A stretch of DNA of 64,000 bases from positions 682,001 through 746,000 of the forward strand of contig NZ_BBZB01000002.1 in the NCBI RefSeq assembly GCF_001269985.1, read 5' to 3'. This DNA is from Pseudoalteromonas sp. '520P1 No. 423' (lineage in GTDB: Bacteria; Pseudomonadota; Gammaproteobacteria; Enterobacterales; Alteromonadaceae). The translations under genes were made by a program, and so were the position numbers. Shown here one piece after another: positions 9,647 through 19,932 of the stretch; position 1 is the first letter of the stretch; each line of letters begins with the position of its first letter. The notes under the pieces are model-generated. The model was not told the origin of the DNA and did no database searches. It was given only the letters and a program-made list of their open reading frames with translations.

Positions 9647-11572
9647 TTATGGATTTAAATGTTGCTTTAAAAACTTGTCCATAGCTTGGTAGGCTTCAAG
9701 ACGGTTCTCTAAACTTCTAAAACCATGGCCTTCATTTTCTTTTACGATATATTCTACATCGATACCGCGTTTAGTAAGTGCGTCAACAATCTGATCTGAC
9801 TCAGCTTTAACTACTCTTGGGTCTTTCGCGCCTTGCAATACCAATAACGGTGCTTTAATTTTATCTACGTTATATACCGGAGAATATTTGGTCATCATCT
9901 CTTTATCATGCTCTGGATGACCAACCATTTCATGTAACATTGCTAAGTATTGCTTCCAATAGGGTGGGATAGACTCCATAAAAGTAAATAGATTTGATAC
10001 ACCAACATAATCGATACCACATTTGTATAGATCAGGTGTATAAGTCACACCCGCAAGTGTTGCATAACCACCATAAGAGCCGCCATAAATACATACATTA
10101 TCTTTATTGACTATACCTTGATCAATAGTCCAGTTTACGCCATCAGTAATATCATTTTGCATGGCTTGGCCCCATTGCTTAAATGATTTTTCCCAAAACT
10201 CACGGCCATAACCCGTAGACCCTCTAAAGTTTACCTGTAGTACAGCATAACCGCGGTTAGCGAACATTTGTACTTCAGGTTGGAAGCCCCAAGAATCTCG
10301 TGCCCAAGGACCGCCATGCGGTAGCATAACTAAAGGTAAATCTTTAGCTTCTTTTCCTCTTGGTGTTGTTAAATAACCATGAATTTTTAGCCCATCACGT
10401 GATTTAAACTCAATTGGTTTCATGTACGACATATGCTCTGAATTATGCCAAGGTGCATTTTGCGCAAGTGGTGATAAAGAATCAGATTTTACATCATAAT
10501 GATAATAAACAGGGCGTTCTACATCACTATAACTGACCACTATCATTTGTTGCTCATCACGAGAGCTGCTACTAATAGATAATTGACTGTTAGGTAGTTT
10601 AGATTGGATCTTTTTAAATGTTTGTTCAGCACCTTTATCTAAGAAATGATGCTGGTTTTTCCATGTTGTATAGTTCACTGAAGTGATTTTATTGTGCACA
10701 TCAGAGTAACTTATCCCACTAATATCAACATCTGGGTGAGAGAAAATCTCTTTTACTTCTTTATCTTGAGCAATATCATATTCAATTAGTGTTGCTTTAT
10801 CACGTGTGATACGAGTGCTTACATAAAGGTTTTTATTGTCAGGTGTAAAACCTAGTGGCTCAAAACCTTGCTTAAAGTTAAGTTGTTTTAATACTTTAAA
10901 CGGCTGTGATTCATCATCGCGATATAATACTTGCGTATTTACTCCATCTGTTTGCATTGCGACTCTGATTTTACCGTCGTGATCTGTCATCCAGCCACTA
11001 TAACTACCAGGATTTTGTGCAACTAAAGATGTCGCTTTGGTTTTTAGGTTGTAGCGGTAAACATCAAAAATGCGTTTATCACGTTGATTTGTTGATATTA
11101 AAATTTCATTTTTTTGATTTGGTAATACATCTACTACTCTTGCTACTACACCACTTTTTGGCGTTATCGCTAATTCTTCGCCTGAGTGAATATTAACTGT
11201 TACTAGATAGTAATTTTCGTCGCCACCGGTATCTCTTGCATAAATCACTGTATCATCTGATATCCAGCCATAACCGGCAACATCGCGGTCGATTTGATTT
11301 GAAATACGTTTTGCTTTTTCTGGTTGGTTAATTGGGTGAAAGAAAATATTCATGCGATCTTTATAAGGTTTAAGCATCGCAACATAGTTTGCATTTGGAG
11401 AAATGGTCACACTGCGTGTAACACTGTTTCTGAAAAAATAATCGACTGGGTATTCTGGAATTTGAATGTTTTGTACTTGCGCACTTTGTGTATTTGTTTG
11501 GTTTTCTTCTGTTGCGTTACAACCGACTAATGTTGCTGATATTGCAGCTGCGATGAATAATTTTTTAAACAT
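9647..11572 (-). CDS. S9 family prolyl oligopeptidase-type lipoprotein peptidase
   Basis: A 641-aa exported serine peptidase. The N-terminus has a lipoprotein signal peptide ending in LVGC (Cys18), so it should be membrane-anchored on the periplasmic side. Residues from about 50 to 370 form a beta-propeller (DYFFRNSVTRSVTISPN and repeated blades), followed by an alpha/beta-hydrolase domain. The catalytic triad reads S499 (GGSYGGY), D584 (GAKDPRVV) and H616 (EGHGF). These enzymes cleave short peptides, often after proline or with dipeptidyl specificity. It is monocistronic: a terminator follows, and a long non-coding region lies upstream. Confidence 0.92.
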   Translation of the reverse strand: MFKKLFIAAAISATLVGCNATEENQTNTQSAQVQNIQIPEYPVDYFFRNSVTRSVTISPNANYVAMLKPYKDRMNIFFHPINQPEKAKRISNQIDRDVAGYGWISDDTVIYARDTGGDENYYLVTVNIHSGEELAITPKSGVVARVVDVLPNQKNEILISTNQRDKRIFDVYRYNLKTKATSLVAQNPGSYSGWMTDHDGKIRVAMQTDGVNTQVLYRDDESQPFKVLKQLNFKQGFEPLGFTPDNKNLYVSTRITRDKATLIEYDIAQDKEVKEIFSHPDVDISGISYSDVHNKITSVNYTTWKNQHHFLDKGAEQTFKKIQSKLPNSQLSISSSSRDEQQMIVVSYSDVERPVYYHYDVKSDSLSPLAQNAPWHNSEHMSYMKPIEFKSRDGLKIHGYLTTPRGKEAKDLPLVMLPHGGPWARDSWGFQPEVQMFANRGYAVLQVNFRGSTGYGREFWEKSFKQWGQAMQNDITDGVNWTIDQGIVNKDNVCIYGGSYGGYATLAGVTYTPDLYKCGIDYVGVSNLFTFMESIPPYWKQYLAMLHEMVGHPEHDKEMMTKYSPVYNVDKIKAPLLVLQGAKDPRVVKAESDQIVDALTKRGIDVEYIVKENEGHGFRSLENRLEAYQAMDKFLKQHLNP

Positions 11573-12306
11573 GTTGATTCCCTTTTTTACAAACTATTAT
11601 TTTTGAGTTGTGTGCATTATGAAGAGATTGATGTTGTTGATGCGCCAAAAATGAAAACAGGCTAAATAACATGATTTTAGGTAAAAATAGATGATATAAG
11701 GTTTTTATACTTTTTGATTAAAAAACTTTCACTCTACAAAATTTTATTTTTACAGGCTAAATGTATTGTTGGTGTTGATTGTTTTCTAAAAAGACTAAGT
11801 AGCTTTATATCTGACTTTGATATAGCAATCCGTTTTAATTTATCTTGTTTATCAAATGTGATGGCAATCGCATCTGAATTTCTGTAAATAGAAATCGTTT
11901 ATTCACAATACTTGAGCAATACAATGAGAACGTATATTGATAATAGGTGATAAAAATTTAGCCTGCAGACATAAAACCAAAAAATGATAAACTTCCATTG
12001 CAAACGATTTAAATTAGATAAATTTTGCTTTCTTAAATCTAAAAAATTTTAAATAATTCGATGCCCTTTAAGAAATGTAATCAGTTTATATCGTATTATA
12101 AACTCACAATGTATCTATTAACTTATAAATATTAGAACCATGAAAAACGCATATTAACCTTAAACTGCACAAAACCTCATTCCCTATGGGTATTCAATTA
12201 ACAAGCACAACAATATTTATTGTCTATAATTCATACTGGTTGTATATGTGTTTTATAACAAAAACTGAGCTCACTATGATTGAAGTTTTAATCGCTCAGT
12301 TGTTAT
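11573..12306. other. Long non-coding stretch upstream of the S9 peptidase
   Basis: About 730 bases, very AT-rich, with stops in every frame and no recognisable protein remnant. It must hold the S9 peptidase promoter. An 8-bp inverted repeat (AGTTTATA 12083-12090 with TATAAACT 12097-12104) is the only obvious structure. It borders a decayed gene cluster, so it may itself be eroded coding DNA. Confidence 0.4.
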
Positions 12307-12698
12307 GTGTCGCATCTTAAGAGATTTATTATACCGGAGCAAATTACGCATGAATCAGAGCATTATCGACAACATGTTAGGTTTATAATTCCAACAGTAT
12401 TTCAACTTGAGGGAGAGTCTTTTACGCTAGCTGATTGGTCGGTATCTGGTGTTGTAATGGAAGATTTCCTGAGGAACTTGGTAATAAATCGATTTTAACT
12501 GGATACTTAATTTTTGACTTTCAAATTTATGATTTTCGGGTAGCCATAGAAATTGAAAAAGTCAGGTTTAATAAAGAAACTAAGCGTGGGCAGGAAGATT
12601 TAATCAAAAGTAACAAAATTGACTCTCAGATGAAAGTTCCTTCCTTAGATAAAATAACGGTAGAATATCTGAGAAATAAAGTCCTAAGCCTTCATTAG
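12307..12698 (+). pseudogene. Frameshifted PilZ-domain protein, Alg44-like
   Basis: Two overlapping frames give one PilZ-like protein. The first (GTG 12307 to about 12465) reads ITHESEHYRQHVRF, then LADWSVSGVV; the second picks up after a frameshift near 12465 as RFPEELGNKSILTGYLIF and DFRVAIEIEKVRF. The HESE-RQHVR start and DWSxSG element resemble the c-di-GMP-binding domain of Alg44 from alginate synthesis. The hallmark RxxxR and DxSxxG residues are there, but the frame is broken. The membrane-fusion part of Alg44 is not visible. Alg44 identity is a likely but unproven reading. Confidence 0.6.
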
Positions 12699-13240
12699 AT
12701 GAAGGCATTGAAGTACTGCCCTTGCATTTTATTTATACTTTTAGTTCTAGAAATTATTACGAGCTTGTCAATACGCTAAAAGATAATAAAGGACTTGAAG
12801 ATATTGAACCCTTAGCTATCTAGATTAGTGATGGTAATTATGGTTTAAATGATATTTATAGGTTGGTAAATAACAAAAGCTATTTTAATAAATTAAATGA
12901 TTCAGTCTATATTTCTTACCTGCCTATACTGATCGCCAATGATGCAAGTTTAACAATAAAAAAGCAGGAACTTAGACTATCGGTTCAGGATGTTGCATTT
13001 ATTGCTTATGAGGAGATTTATTTGTCATAGATGCTAAGGTGACCAGTTGGTAGCAAGCTACCGCTGGTTATGGACCCAGGAAAGTGATAAAAAAGAAAAA
13101 CTTGATGCTATATGGTATTCAACCTGCACGACCTTATTTGTTAGGTATGAGAGGTTCAAAAAGTTATTTTGCTAATTTTCATTTTAATGGTTTGGGCTAT
13201 CAAGTTGAATTAATTATGCACGACATGATCCGTTAAGTTT
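12691..13240 (+). pseudogene. Degenerate unrecognised gene
   Basis: One frame reads LDEGIEVLPLHFIYTFSSRN through DIEPLAI, meets TAG, resumes in the same frame (ISDGNYGLNDIYRLVNNKS to VAFIAYEEIYL) and stops again at about 13028. A further frame switch gives ARPYLLGMRGSKSYFANFHF and GLGYQVELIMHDMIR up to about 13236. The residue patterns look like former coding sequence, but I do not recognise the family. It lies between the PilZ remnant and the Sel1-like pseudogene, so the three probably decayed together from one operon. Confidence 0.45.
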
Positions 13241-13284
13241 CAAGATACTGCAGGTTATAGTTATTGTAATTTGGGTATTAAATT

Positions 13285-13893
13285 ATGCGATTAATAATTG
13301 TGTTGTTTATAGGATTCTTTACCCATTGTTTATTGGGAGAAATGAGCTTAATGTATCGTCTTGGTCATCTTTTGATTCGAGCTAATACAGCGCAGCTTCA
13401 TTCATTTCACACTGGTATCAAATTAATTACCAGAGCCGCTTTGTTAGGTTATGGCAAAGCGATGGCAGATATAAGATTATTACCTAGTGTTATTAAATTC
13501 CCAGAGTAAGTATATGTTAATGCTTTTATTGAAAGTTTAGATGAGCTACAAAACAACCAAGGTATTGAATGTGATAGCTGGCAAAGACTATGTAACGACG
13601 TGAAACAGGAAACTGATTATAGTGGTAATCAATTTATACAAGGCCTAAGGAAAGGCCAAGTTAATACTTTAGTTGATATTCATCATTTTTTTTATCAATT
13701 TAATAGTAAACTAATTGCTAAAAACTTCACTGAAGTTGCTAATTTTAAAAACGAAATTAAACAAAAAAATAAACTTAAAAAACGCAGTTATAATCCAGAG
13801 GAACGGTTAGCCAAATTGACCCAATTAGATTGGCAAAAAAAAATCATATTTAAGCATGATAGGTTTAGTGTTTATAAAGATACTGAGGAATAA
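13285..13893 (+). pseudogene. Sel1-like exported protein interrupted by an in-frame stop
   Basis: ATG 13285 begins a signal-like segment (MRLIIVLFIGFFTHCLLG), then a Sel1/TPR-like unit (MYRLGHLLIR, LITRAALLGYGKAMAD). A TAA at 13507-13509 stops it at 74 residues, but the same frame continues at once (VYVNAFIESLDELQNNQGIE) to a second stop at 13891-13893, for a former protein of about 202 aa. The second half is Lys-rich at its end. A GTG at 13600 could start an internal fragment but has no good ribosome site. Sel1 repeats occur in AlgK, which would fit the Alg44-like neighbour; that link is inference. Confidence 0.6.
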
Positions 13894-14183
13894 ACAACTG
13901 CCTATTTTTCCCCATTTTATTGCGTTGCTAAAACCAACGTTCTGAATCCAACTAATGATTTGTTACTTTTTATCTTTGGGTATCTGTTCCTATTTATGTA
14001 ATATAGCGGGTGTTTTATAAGATATTTTATTGGTTTATGTTGTACTTTAAAGCAGCTAATTGGTTGTTCATCTATTTACATTTGCATACCGCTAGTATTG
14101 TTATAATATCACAAAACCCGCTTAGAGCGGTGTTCAATAATAAAAAGTGATGGTCCTACATCATCTTATTAAAGGAAGTAATA

Positions 14184-17100
14184 ATGCATAAGTCAAAGTA
14201 TGCGTTGTCAGCCCTGGCTATGTTTGCCAGTGTTGCCAGTGCAGCTGAAAAAAGCGAAGAATGGTTTTTACATAGTAGTATTTCACCTGATAGTAAAACC
14301 ATTGCATTTTCATATAAAGGTGATATCTATACTGTGCCAGCTAAAGGTGGTACAGCGCGCCCTTTAACGATTCATAATGATTGGGATGGTCATCCTATTT
14401 GGTCACGAGATGGTAAAAGTATTGCTTTTGCCAGTGACAGAAATGGCAATTTAGACGTATACGTAATGCCTGCTAAAGGTGGTAAAGCAAAGCGTTTAAC
14501 ATACCATTCTTCTCATGATATTCCACAAGATTTTACTAAAAATGGTGAAGGTGTTTTATTTACTTCGAGCCGAATGGATTCAACGCAATCAACGGTTTTT
14601 CCAACCTCGCGATTAACTGAAAGTTATACTGTTTCAATCAAAGGCGGCACGCCTCAGATGCTTGCAACAATTCCAGCTTCTGAACTTCAGTTTTCTCCAA
14701 ATGGTAAGCAAGTTCTCTATCGTGATGAAAAGTCATATGAAAATCAGTTTAGAAAACACGATGTGTCTGCTTTTGCGCGCGATATTTGGTTACATGATTT
14801 AAAGTCTGGTTCACATACTCAGATCACTTCATTTAAAGGCGCTGATCATAACCCTGTATGGAAAGACAAAAATACTTTTTATTACACAACTGAAGAAAAA
14901 TCAGGTGCTTTTAATGTATGGCAATCAGATTTAGATGGTAGTAACAAAAAGCAAATAACAAAATTTAAATCTCATCCTGTTCGTAGTTTATCTATTAGTA
15001 ACAATGGTACGTTAGCCTTTGCTCATCATGGCAGTGTTTACACGCGTAAGAATGGGTCTGCTAAACATGTTAAAATCTCAATAGCCAACGATATACAAGA
15101 AGATGAGTTATTGCCGGTATCATTAGGCGGTAAAATTACAGAATATGCTGTATCTCCTAATGGTAAAGAAGTGGCTTTTGTTGCCCGCGGTGAGGTATTT
15201 GTTGCTAGCACTGAATTTAAAACAACACGTGCAATCACGAATACTCCACAGCAAGAACGTTCAGTTTCATTTCACAAAGACGGTAAAACATTATTATATG
15301 CAGCTGAGCGAAAAGGGCATTGGGGCTTATACGAAACAAGTATTAAAAATGAGTCTGAGCCATATTTTTTTGCTGCAACAACTTTAAAAGAAGAAGTTGT
15401 TCATTTAGCTGATTCTGATAGTTTCCAACCAGTTTATTCACCTGATGGCAAAAAAATCGCGTTTTTATCGAATCGAGATGAAATTCAAGTTATTGATCGT
15501 CAGAGCAAAAAAGTAAATGTAGCGCTAGGGAAACAGCATAATTACTCTTATGCAGATGGCGATATTTCGTTTGCTTGGTCGCCAGATAGTTACTGGATGA
15601 CAGCAAGTTTTTCCCCCAGAAGCCGTTTATTTATCAATAATATAGGTGTTTTTCCAGCGGATGGTTCAGCTGAACCAAAAGACATTAGTTTATCTGGTTA
15701 CAATGATGCAGCGCCAACTTGGCATACTGATGGCGAAGCTGTGCTTTGGTGGAGCTCACGTTTTGGTAAAAGAGATCATGGTAGTTGGGGTCGACAAGGT
15801 GATGTTCTGGCTGCATTCTTAACGAAAGACAGTTATGACAAATTCAGCATGTCAAAAGAAGAGTACGCGCTACAAAAAGAGTTAGAAACTAAAAAAGATG
15901 AAGCCAAATCTAAAGATGAAAAAGCTGACAAAGATACCGACACAGATGTGAAACCAGTCGATATTGAGTGGGACAATTTAGATAGCCGTACTGTTCGTTT
16001 AACGGTTCACTCTTCAAGTTTAGGTCAAGCATATTTAACTAAAGATGCCAAAGCGCTTTATTATTTAGCCCGCTTCGAGAAAGGTTATGATTTATGGCGT
16101 CAATCTATTCGAGATAAAAAAACAGAGCTTGTGGCAAAACTGAATGCTCGCTCAGCAAGTATGTCTTTTAGTGAAGACGGCAAGAAAATCTTTATTCTTG
16201 CTGATGGGCAGTTAAAGCAAGGTGATATAGGTAAAAAGATTGCTTTGAAGCCAATCAGTGTCAACCCTGTAATGCAATTGAAAGCAGCTTCTGAGCGTGA
16301 GTTTATGTTTGATCACAGCTGGCGCATTATAAAAGACAAGTTTTATCGAGATGATTTTCACGGTATAGATTTGGATGATGTAGGTAGCGATTATCGTAAA
16401 AAGCTTTCTGCTATTGGTCACGGTCGTGATTTTGCCAATATGTTTGCTGAAATGACAGGTGAGTTAAATGCATCACATATCGGTTCATCTTATAGACCTA
16501 AACCAACAAGCACTGATGATAATACAGGACGTTTAGGGCTGTTCTTTGATTCTAGTAAAGGTTTGTTAGTTGAAGAAGTTTTAGCAAAAGGACCATTTGA
16601 TACTGCAGATAGCCAAGTAAAGCCTGGTGTTGAACTAACTGCGGTTAATGGCATAAAGCTTACTAAAAACCAAAATTTATATCAGTTGCTAAATCATACT
16701 GTTGGCAAACGAGTCAGATTCACGTTTGAAGATGCTAAGGGTAAAAGTTTTGATGAAGTAATAAAACCTGCACCTGCGCAAGCAATAGATAACTTATTGT
16801 ACGAACGTTGGGTCAGTAATCGTGAAGCATTAGTAGATAAATTATCAAATGGTCGTCTTGCTTATGTTCACGTAAGAGGGATGAATGATCCAAGTTTTAG
16901 AACGGTTTATTCTCGTTTGCTAGGTAAGCATTTTGATAAAGAAGCTGTAGTAGTTGATACGCGTTTTAATGGTGGTGGCTGGTTACATAACGATTTAGCT
17001 AAATTGCTAAGTGGTAATGAATATTTCACTATGCACGTTCGTGGACGTCAATATGCTGGTGATCCGCTTGATCAGTGGAATAAACCATCAGTGCTATTAA

Positions 17101-17405
17101 TTAATGAAGGTAACTATAGTGACGCGCATGCTTTCTCTTATACTTATGATGAATTAGATTTAGGTGAAATGGTCGGTATGCCAGTTCCAGGTACTATGAC
17201 AGCAGTATGGTGGGAAATGGGGATTTCAGGTGATTTCCGTGCAGGTGTGCCACAAGTAGGTATGAAAGATACAAAAGGTCAGTATCTAGAAAATAGCCAA
17301 ACAATGCCAGATCATATGGTTAAAAATGACCCTAAATCTACCTCCCAAGGGCAAGATAAGCAAATAGAAAAAGCGGTAGAAGTATTACTTAAAAAATTGA
17401 AATAG
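14184..17405 (+). CDS. Tricorn-like S41 family protease with beta-propeller and PDZ domains
   Basis: A 1073-aa secreted protein with a cleavable signal peptide (cleavage near ASVASA-AEK). Residues about 25-600 carry TolB/WD40-like blades (SPDSKTIAF, WSRDGKSIAFAS, YSPDGKKIAFLSN). A Lys/Asp-rich linker near 570-590 is followed by a second propeller segment, a PDZ domain around 790-860, and a C-terminal S41 core with NGGGWLHNDL and GNYSDAHAF, whose Ser979 is the predicted nucleophile. Tricorn relatives in Alteromonadales degrade peptides in the periplasm or outside the cell. A ribosome site (AAAGGAAG) precedes the ATG, and a strong terminator follows, so the gene appears monocistronic. Confidence 0.92.
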   Translation: MHKSKYALSALAMFASVASAAEKSEEWFLHSSISPDSKTIAFSYKGDIYTVPAKGGTARPLTIHNDWDGHPIWSRDGKSIAFASDRNGNLDVYVMPAKGGKAKRLTYHSSHDIPQDFTKNGEGVLFTSSRMDSTQSTVFPTSRLTESYTVSIKGGTPQMLATIPASELQFSPNGKQVLYRDEKSYENQFRKHDVSAFARDIWLHDLKSGSHTQITSFKGADHNPVWKDKNTFYYTTEEKSGAFNVWQSDLDGSNKKQITKFKSHPVRSLSISNNGTLAFAHHGSVYTRKNGSAKHVKISIANDIQEDELLPVSLGGKITEYAVSPNGKEVAFVARGEVFVASTEFKTTRAITNTPQQERSVSFHKDGKTLLYAAERKGHWGLYETSIKNESEPYFFAATTLKEEVVHLADSDSFQPVYSPDGKKIAFLSNRDEIQVIDRQSKKVNVALGKQHNYSYADGDISFAWSPDSYWMTASFSPRSRLFINNIGVFPADGSAEPKDISLSGYNDAAPTWHTDGEAVLWWSSRFGKRDHGSWGRQGDVLAAFLTKDSYDKFSMSKEEYALQKELETKKDEAKSKDEKADKDTDTDVKPVDIEWDNLDSRTVRLTVHSSSLGQAYLTKDAKALYYLARFEKGYDLWRQSIRDKKTELVAKLNARSASMSFSEDGKKIFILADGQLKQGDIGKKIALKPISVNPVMQLKAASEREFMFDHSWRIIKDKFYRDDFHGIDLDDVGSDYRKKLSAIGHGRDFANMFAEMTGELNASHIGSSYRPKPTSTDDNTGRLGLFFDSSKGLLVEEVLAKGPFDTADSQVKPGVELTAVNGIKLTKNQNLYQLLNHTVGKRVRFTFEDAKGKSFDEVIKPAPAQAIDNLLYERWVSNREALVDKLSNGRLAYVHVRGMNDPSFRTVYSRLLGKHFDKEAVVVDTRFNGGGWLHNDLAKLLSGNEYFTMHVRGRQYAGDPLDQWNKPSVLLINEGNYSDAHAFSYTYDELDLGEMVGMPVPGTMTAVWWEMGISGDFRAGVPQVGMKDTKGQYLENSQTMPDHMVKNDPKSTSQGQDKQIEKAVEVLLKKLK

Positions 17406-17440
17406 TATGCTTTAAATTTTAACTATTTGATTTGCTATAT

Positions 17441-17469
17441 GGTCCGCATTTTATGCGGACCTTTTTTTT
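17441..17469 (+). terminator. Rho-independent terminator of the tricorn-like gene
   Basis: Perfect 9-bp stem GGTCCGCAT (17441-17449) with ATGCGGACC (17453-17461), 3-nt loop and eight T residues (17462-17469). Confidence 0.95.
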
Positions 17470-17598
17470 ACTTGATAGTAGCCTACTTGAAAAAAATGCA
17501 ATTGATTCAGTGTTGTTCTTACAAATAAACAATGATTTTTATATAATGCTCCAGTACGATAGGCTTTCATTTCAACTTGATCAGAAGGATTACTTTTA

Positions 17599-18495
17599 AT
17601 GAAAAAAATTGAACATGTTTCAGTTGTCGGTGGCACGCATGGCAATGAGTTCAGTGGTATATATCTATTAAAAAAATGGCAAAAATCGTTGCAGTTAATC
17701 GCAAGAGAAGGATTAAATGTTAATACCTTATTTGCCAATCCTAATGGTTTTAAAGAGAACAAACGATATATTGATTGCGATTTAAATCGTCAATTTGCAA
17801 TAAAAGACCTAGCCAATGAGACGCTTGCTAATTACGAACAAAGTCGAGCAAAGGTGATTAACGCACAACTTGGGCCTAAAGGTAATGCAAAATCTGATTT
17901 CATAATTGATTTACATAACACCACTAGTAATATGGGACCTACGCTTATTTTATTAAAATCTGATGATTTCAATAAAAAAATGGGGGCGTATGTACTATCT
18001 AAAATGCCCGAAGCCATCATAGTATTTGAAGATCATGTTGATATGCATGAACATTATTTTTTGGCTTCGATTGCTGAGCAAGGTGTTATTGTTGAAATCG
18101 GGCCGCAACCGCAATCTGTGATCCGCCAAGATGTATTAGATTGGATGGAAACTATGACACACGCTATTTTAGATTTTGTCGCACTTTATAATAAAGATGA
18201 AGTACCTAGTTTACCTAAGTGTTATGAAGCTTATCGTTATGTTGAAAGCCTTAAATTGCCAGAGGACGATGATGGCGAACGAATAGGAATGGTGCATAAA
18301 AATGTGCAAGATAATGATTTTAAACCGATAAAATCTGGTGATGCCATTTTCACCTTATTTGATGGCACAGAAGTTACCTATCAAGGTGATTATGAGGCCT
18401 ATCCGCACTTTATAAACGAAGCCGCTTATTATGACAATAATCTCGCAATGTCACTGGGAGAAAAGATTATAATCGAATTAGATAATGATAAATAG
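17599..18495 (+). CDS. Aspartoacylase (AspA/AstE family)
   Basis: A 298-aa zinc-dependent M14-like deacylase. The zinc site motif GGTHGNE (H14, E17) opens the protein, followed by NPNGF and RYIDCDLNRQF substrate-binding elements and DLHNTTSNMG with the third zinc ligand His. This arrangement fits aspartoacylase, which hydrolyses N-acyl-aspartate to aspartate and a carboxylate, better than succinylglutamate desuccinylase, because the NRQF and TTSNMG motifs are those of the AspA group. AGAAGGA lies nine bases before the ATG. Terminators flank it on both sides, so it is expressed alone. Confidence 0.88.
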   Translation: MKKIEHVSVVGGTHGNEFSGIYLLKKWQKSLQLIAREGLNVNTLFANPNGFKENKRYIDCDLNRQFAIKDLANETLANYEQSRAKVINAQLGPKGNAKSDFIIDLHNTTSNMGPTLILLKSDDFNKKMGAYVLSKMPEAIIVFEDHVDMHEHYFLASIAEQGVIVEIGPQPQSVIRQDVLDWMETMTHAILDFVALYNKDEVPSLPKCYEAYRYVESLKLPEDDDGERIGMVHKNVQDNDFKPIKSGDAIFTLFDGTEVTYQGDYEAYPHFINEAAYYDNNLAMSLGEKIIIELDNDK

Positions 18496-18862
18496 GTTTA
18501 TAGATTTATAGGTTTATAGGTATTAAATAAAGCACTTCTCTAAATTAGAGTGCTTTTTTGCAATAAATATTTATGGCGTTTTATTTTTTCTTTTTATTCA
18601 TGATAAACCTTTGGTCAGTTTTGCTTGTTAATCTGAAAATCCTTCAAAAAACATAGAACATGCAGAAATTTATAATGCAAAGATAGAACAATGATAAAGT
18701 CTACCGGGTATGTTTCATAACAGATATGTACATGGTTTTATATCAATAGATGCTTCAATTTATATCATTTGTGGCACTTGTAAAATTTGTTTTGAAGTTA
18801 CTTTAGCTTCACTTTTAGTTTTGTCTGGTAGTTTGGTTCTATAGCAAAAAGGAGTTGGAAAA
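18496..18862. other. Intergenic region with terminator
   Basis: After the aspartoacylase stop, short direct repeats of TATAGGTTTA/TAGATTTATA occur, then the terminator at 18529-18558. From there to 18862 I see no open frame and only AT-rich sequence that presumably holds the promoter of the next gene. Confidence 0.5.
18529..18558 (+). terminator. Rho-independent terminator of the aspartoacylase gene
   Basis: AAAGCACT (18529-18536) can pair with AGTGCTTT (18549-18556), with an alternative inner CTCTA/TAGAG stem, followed by a T-tract to 18559. Confidence 0.85.
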
Positions 18863-19423
18863 TTGAACTATTTTAAAGTCCCTGAATTTCTTTTTGATGT
18901 ACTAGGAGAAAAACAATCAATATTTGAAGTGAGCTGTACAATATTGTTTGCTTTAATAGGTAGCGGTATTGTTTATTTTGTAGCAGATTTTCACTTAGAT
19001 AATTGGAAATCAATTATCGCTTTTATATTAATTACAGATGTATTAGCAGGTTGTATTGCCAATTTTAGCCTAGGAACTAATGATTTTTATGCGCACAGGG
19101 CTAAAAATCGTCTTATATTCATAGCGATTCATGTTCATATTCTAGCTATCGCATGGTTACTTTCAGAACCTATGAGCAACGCTTTTATTATTTGGGGTTA
19201 CACTATTGTTTCTGCATCAGTTGTTAATTCGTTAAACGCAAAACCGATTCAAATGTTTGTTGCTGCAAACCTAATGTGTTACGGCATATTCTTATTACTG
19301 TCTTTATCACTTCCAGTTTGGTTTTTAATGGTGAGTATGTTTTTTATGATCAAGGTGTTATTTAGCTTTGCTGTAGATCATTTTACACAAATAAATCGGG
19401 CTTCATTGAAAAATAAAATATAA
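18863..19423 (+). CDS. Hypothetical integral membrane protein (186 aa)
   Basis: I do not recognise the family. A strong AAAGGAG (18851-18857) precedes the TTG start at 18863. The sequence shows about five hydrophobic helices: ILFALIGSGIVYFVA, IIAFILITDVLAGCI, IFIAIHVHILAIAWLL, VAANLMCYGIFLLLSL and LMVSMFFMIKVLFSFAV, with a polar HRAKNR loop. It is therefore an inner-membrane protein. It stands at the left edge of an accessory stretch and is followed by a truncated YciI gene. It could be a small transporter or an immunity-like protein; nothing in the sequence decides. Confidence 0.7.
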   Translation: MNYFKVPEFLFDVLGEKQSIFEVSCTILFALIGSGIVYFVADFHLDNWKSIIAFILITDVLAGCIANFSLGTNDFYAHRAKNRLIFIAIHVHILAIAWLLSEPMSNAFIIWGYTIVSASVVNSLNAKPIQMFVAANLMCYGIFLLLSLSLPVWFLMVSMFFMIKVLFSFAVDHFTQINRASLKNKI

Positions 19424-19438
19424 ATATTTAATCAAATA

Positions 19439-19636
19439 TTAGGTGAAACTTATTATACAACTAATAAATTTATTGCTTCAGGACGCAAAGAGCCAAGAAC
19501 GGGCGGAGTTATATTAATAAATGCACAAGATAAAGCTGAAGTAGATGCAACTATAAAAGAAGATCCTTTTTATATCGCGGATGTTGCTAATTATGACGTT
19601 ACTGAGTTTATCCCTACCATGGCTGCTAAAATCATA
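19439..19636 (+). pseudogene. 5'-truncated YciI-family remnant
   Basis: Only the C-terminal two thirds of a YciI domain remain: YYTTNKFIASGRKEPRTGG, VILINAQDKAEVDATIKEDP and FYIADVANYDVTEFIP. The SGRxxPRTGG motif is characteristic of the family. The frame opens directly after the preceding membrane-protein gene, with no start codon or N-terminal strand, so a deletion removed the beginning. Confidence 0.7.
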
Positions 19637-19932
19637 CACACAAAAATTACCTATAAGATTAACCGGTCAAAATAATGTATGTGAAAACGGTAATACAGAT
19701 TCTGATAAAATATTCGAGTTAAGTCCATAGTCATGGGATGTAATATTAAACCCTGAAGTAGATGATGCCTAAATTGAATGTTAATTGTTCAGTTATAATA
19801 ATTAACGATTATGACTGAACAAGAATATCCATACTTCGAAAGTAGGATTTAACTAATATTAGGCAATATAATTAAAAATTCTTTACTCTATCTCCATATT
19901 TTTTACTTTAATTACTTTTATCGGATATTAAA

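Noticed and set aside
14082-14107. TTGCAT/TATAAT promoter for the tricorn-like gene
   Set aside because: The spacer is only 14 bases; TATAAT alone is not enough to call a promoter.
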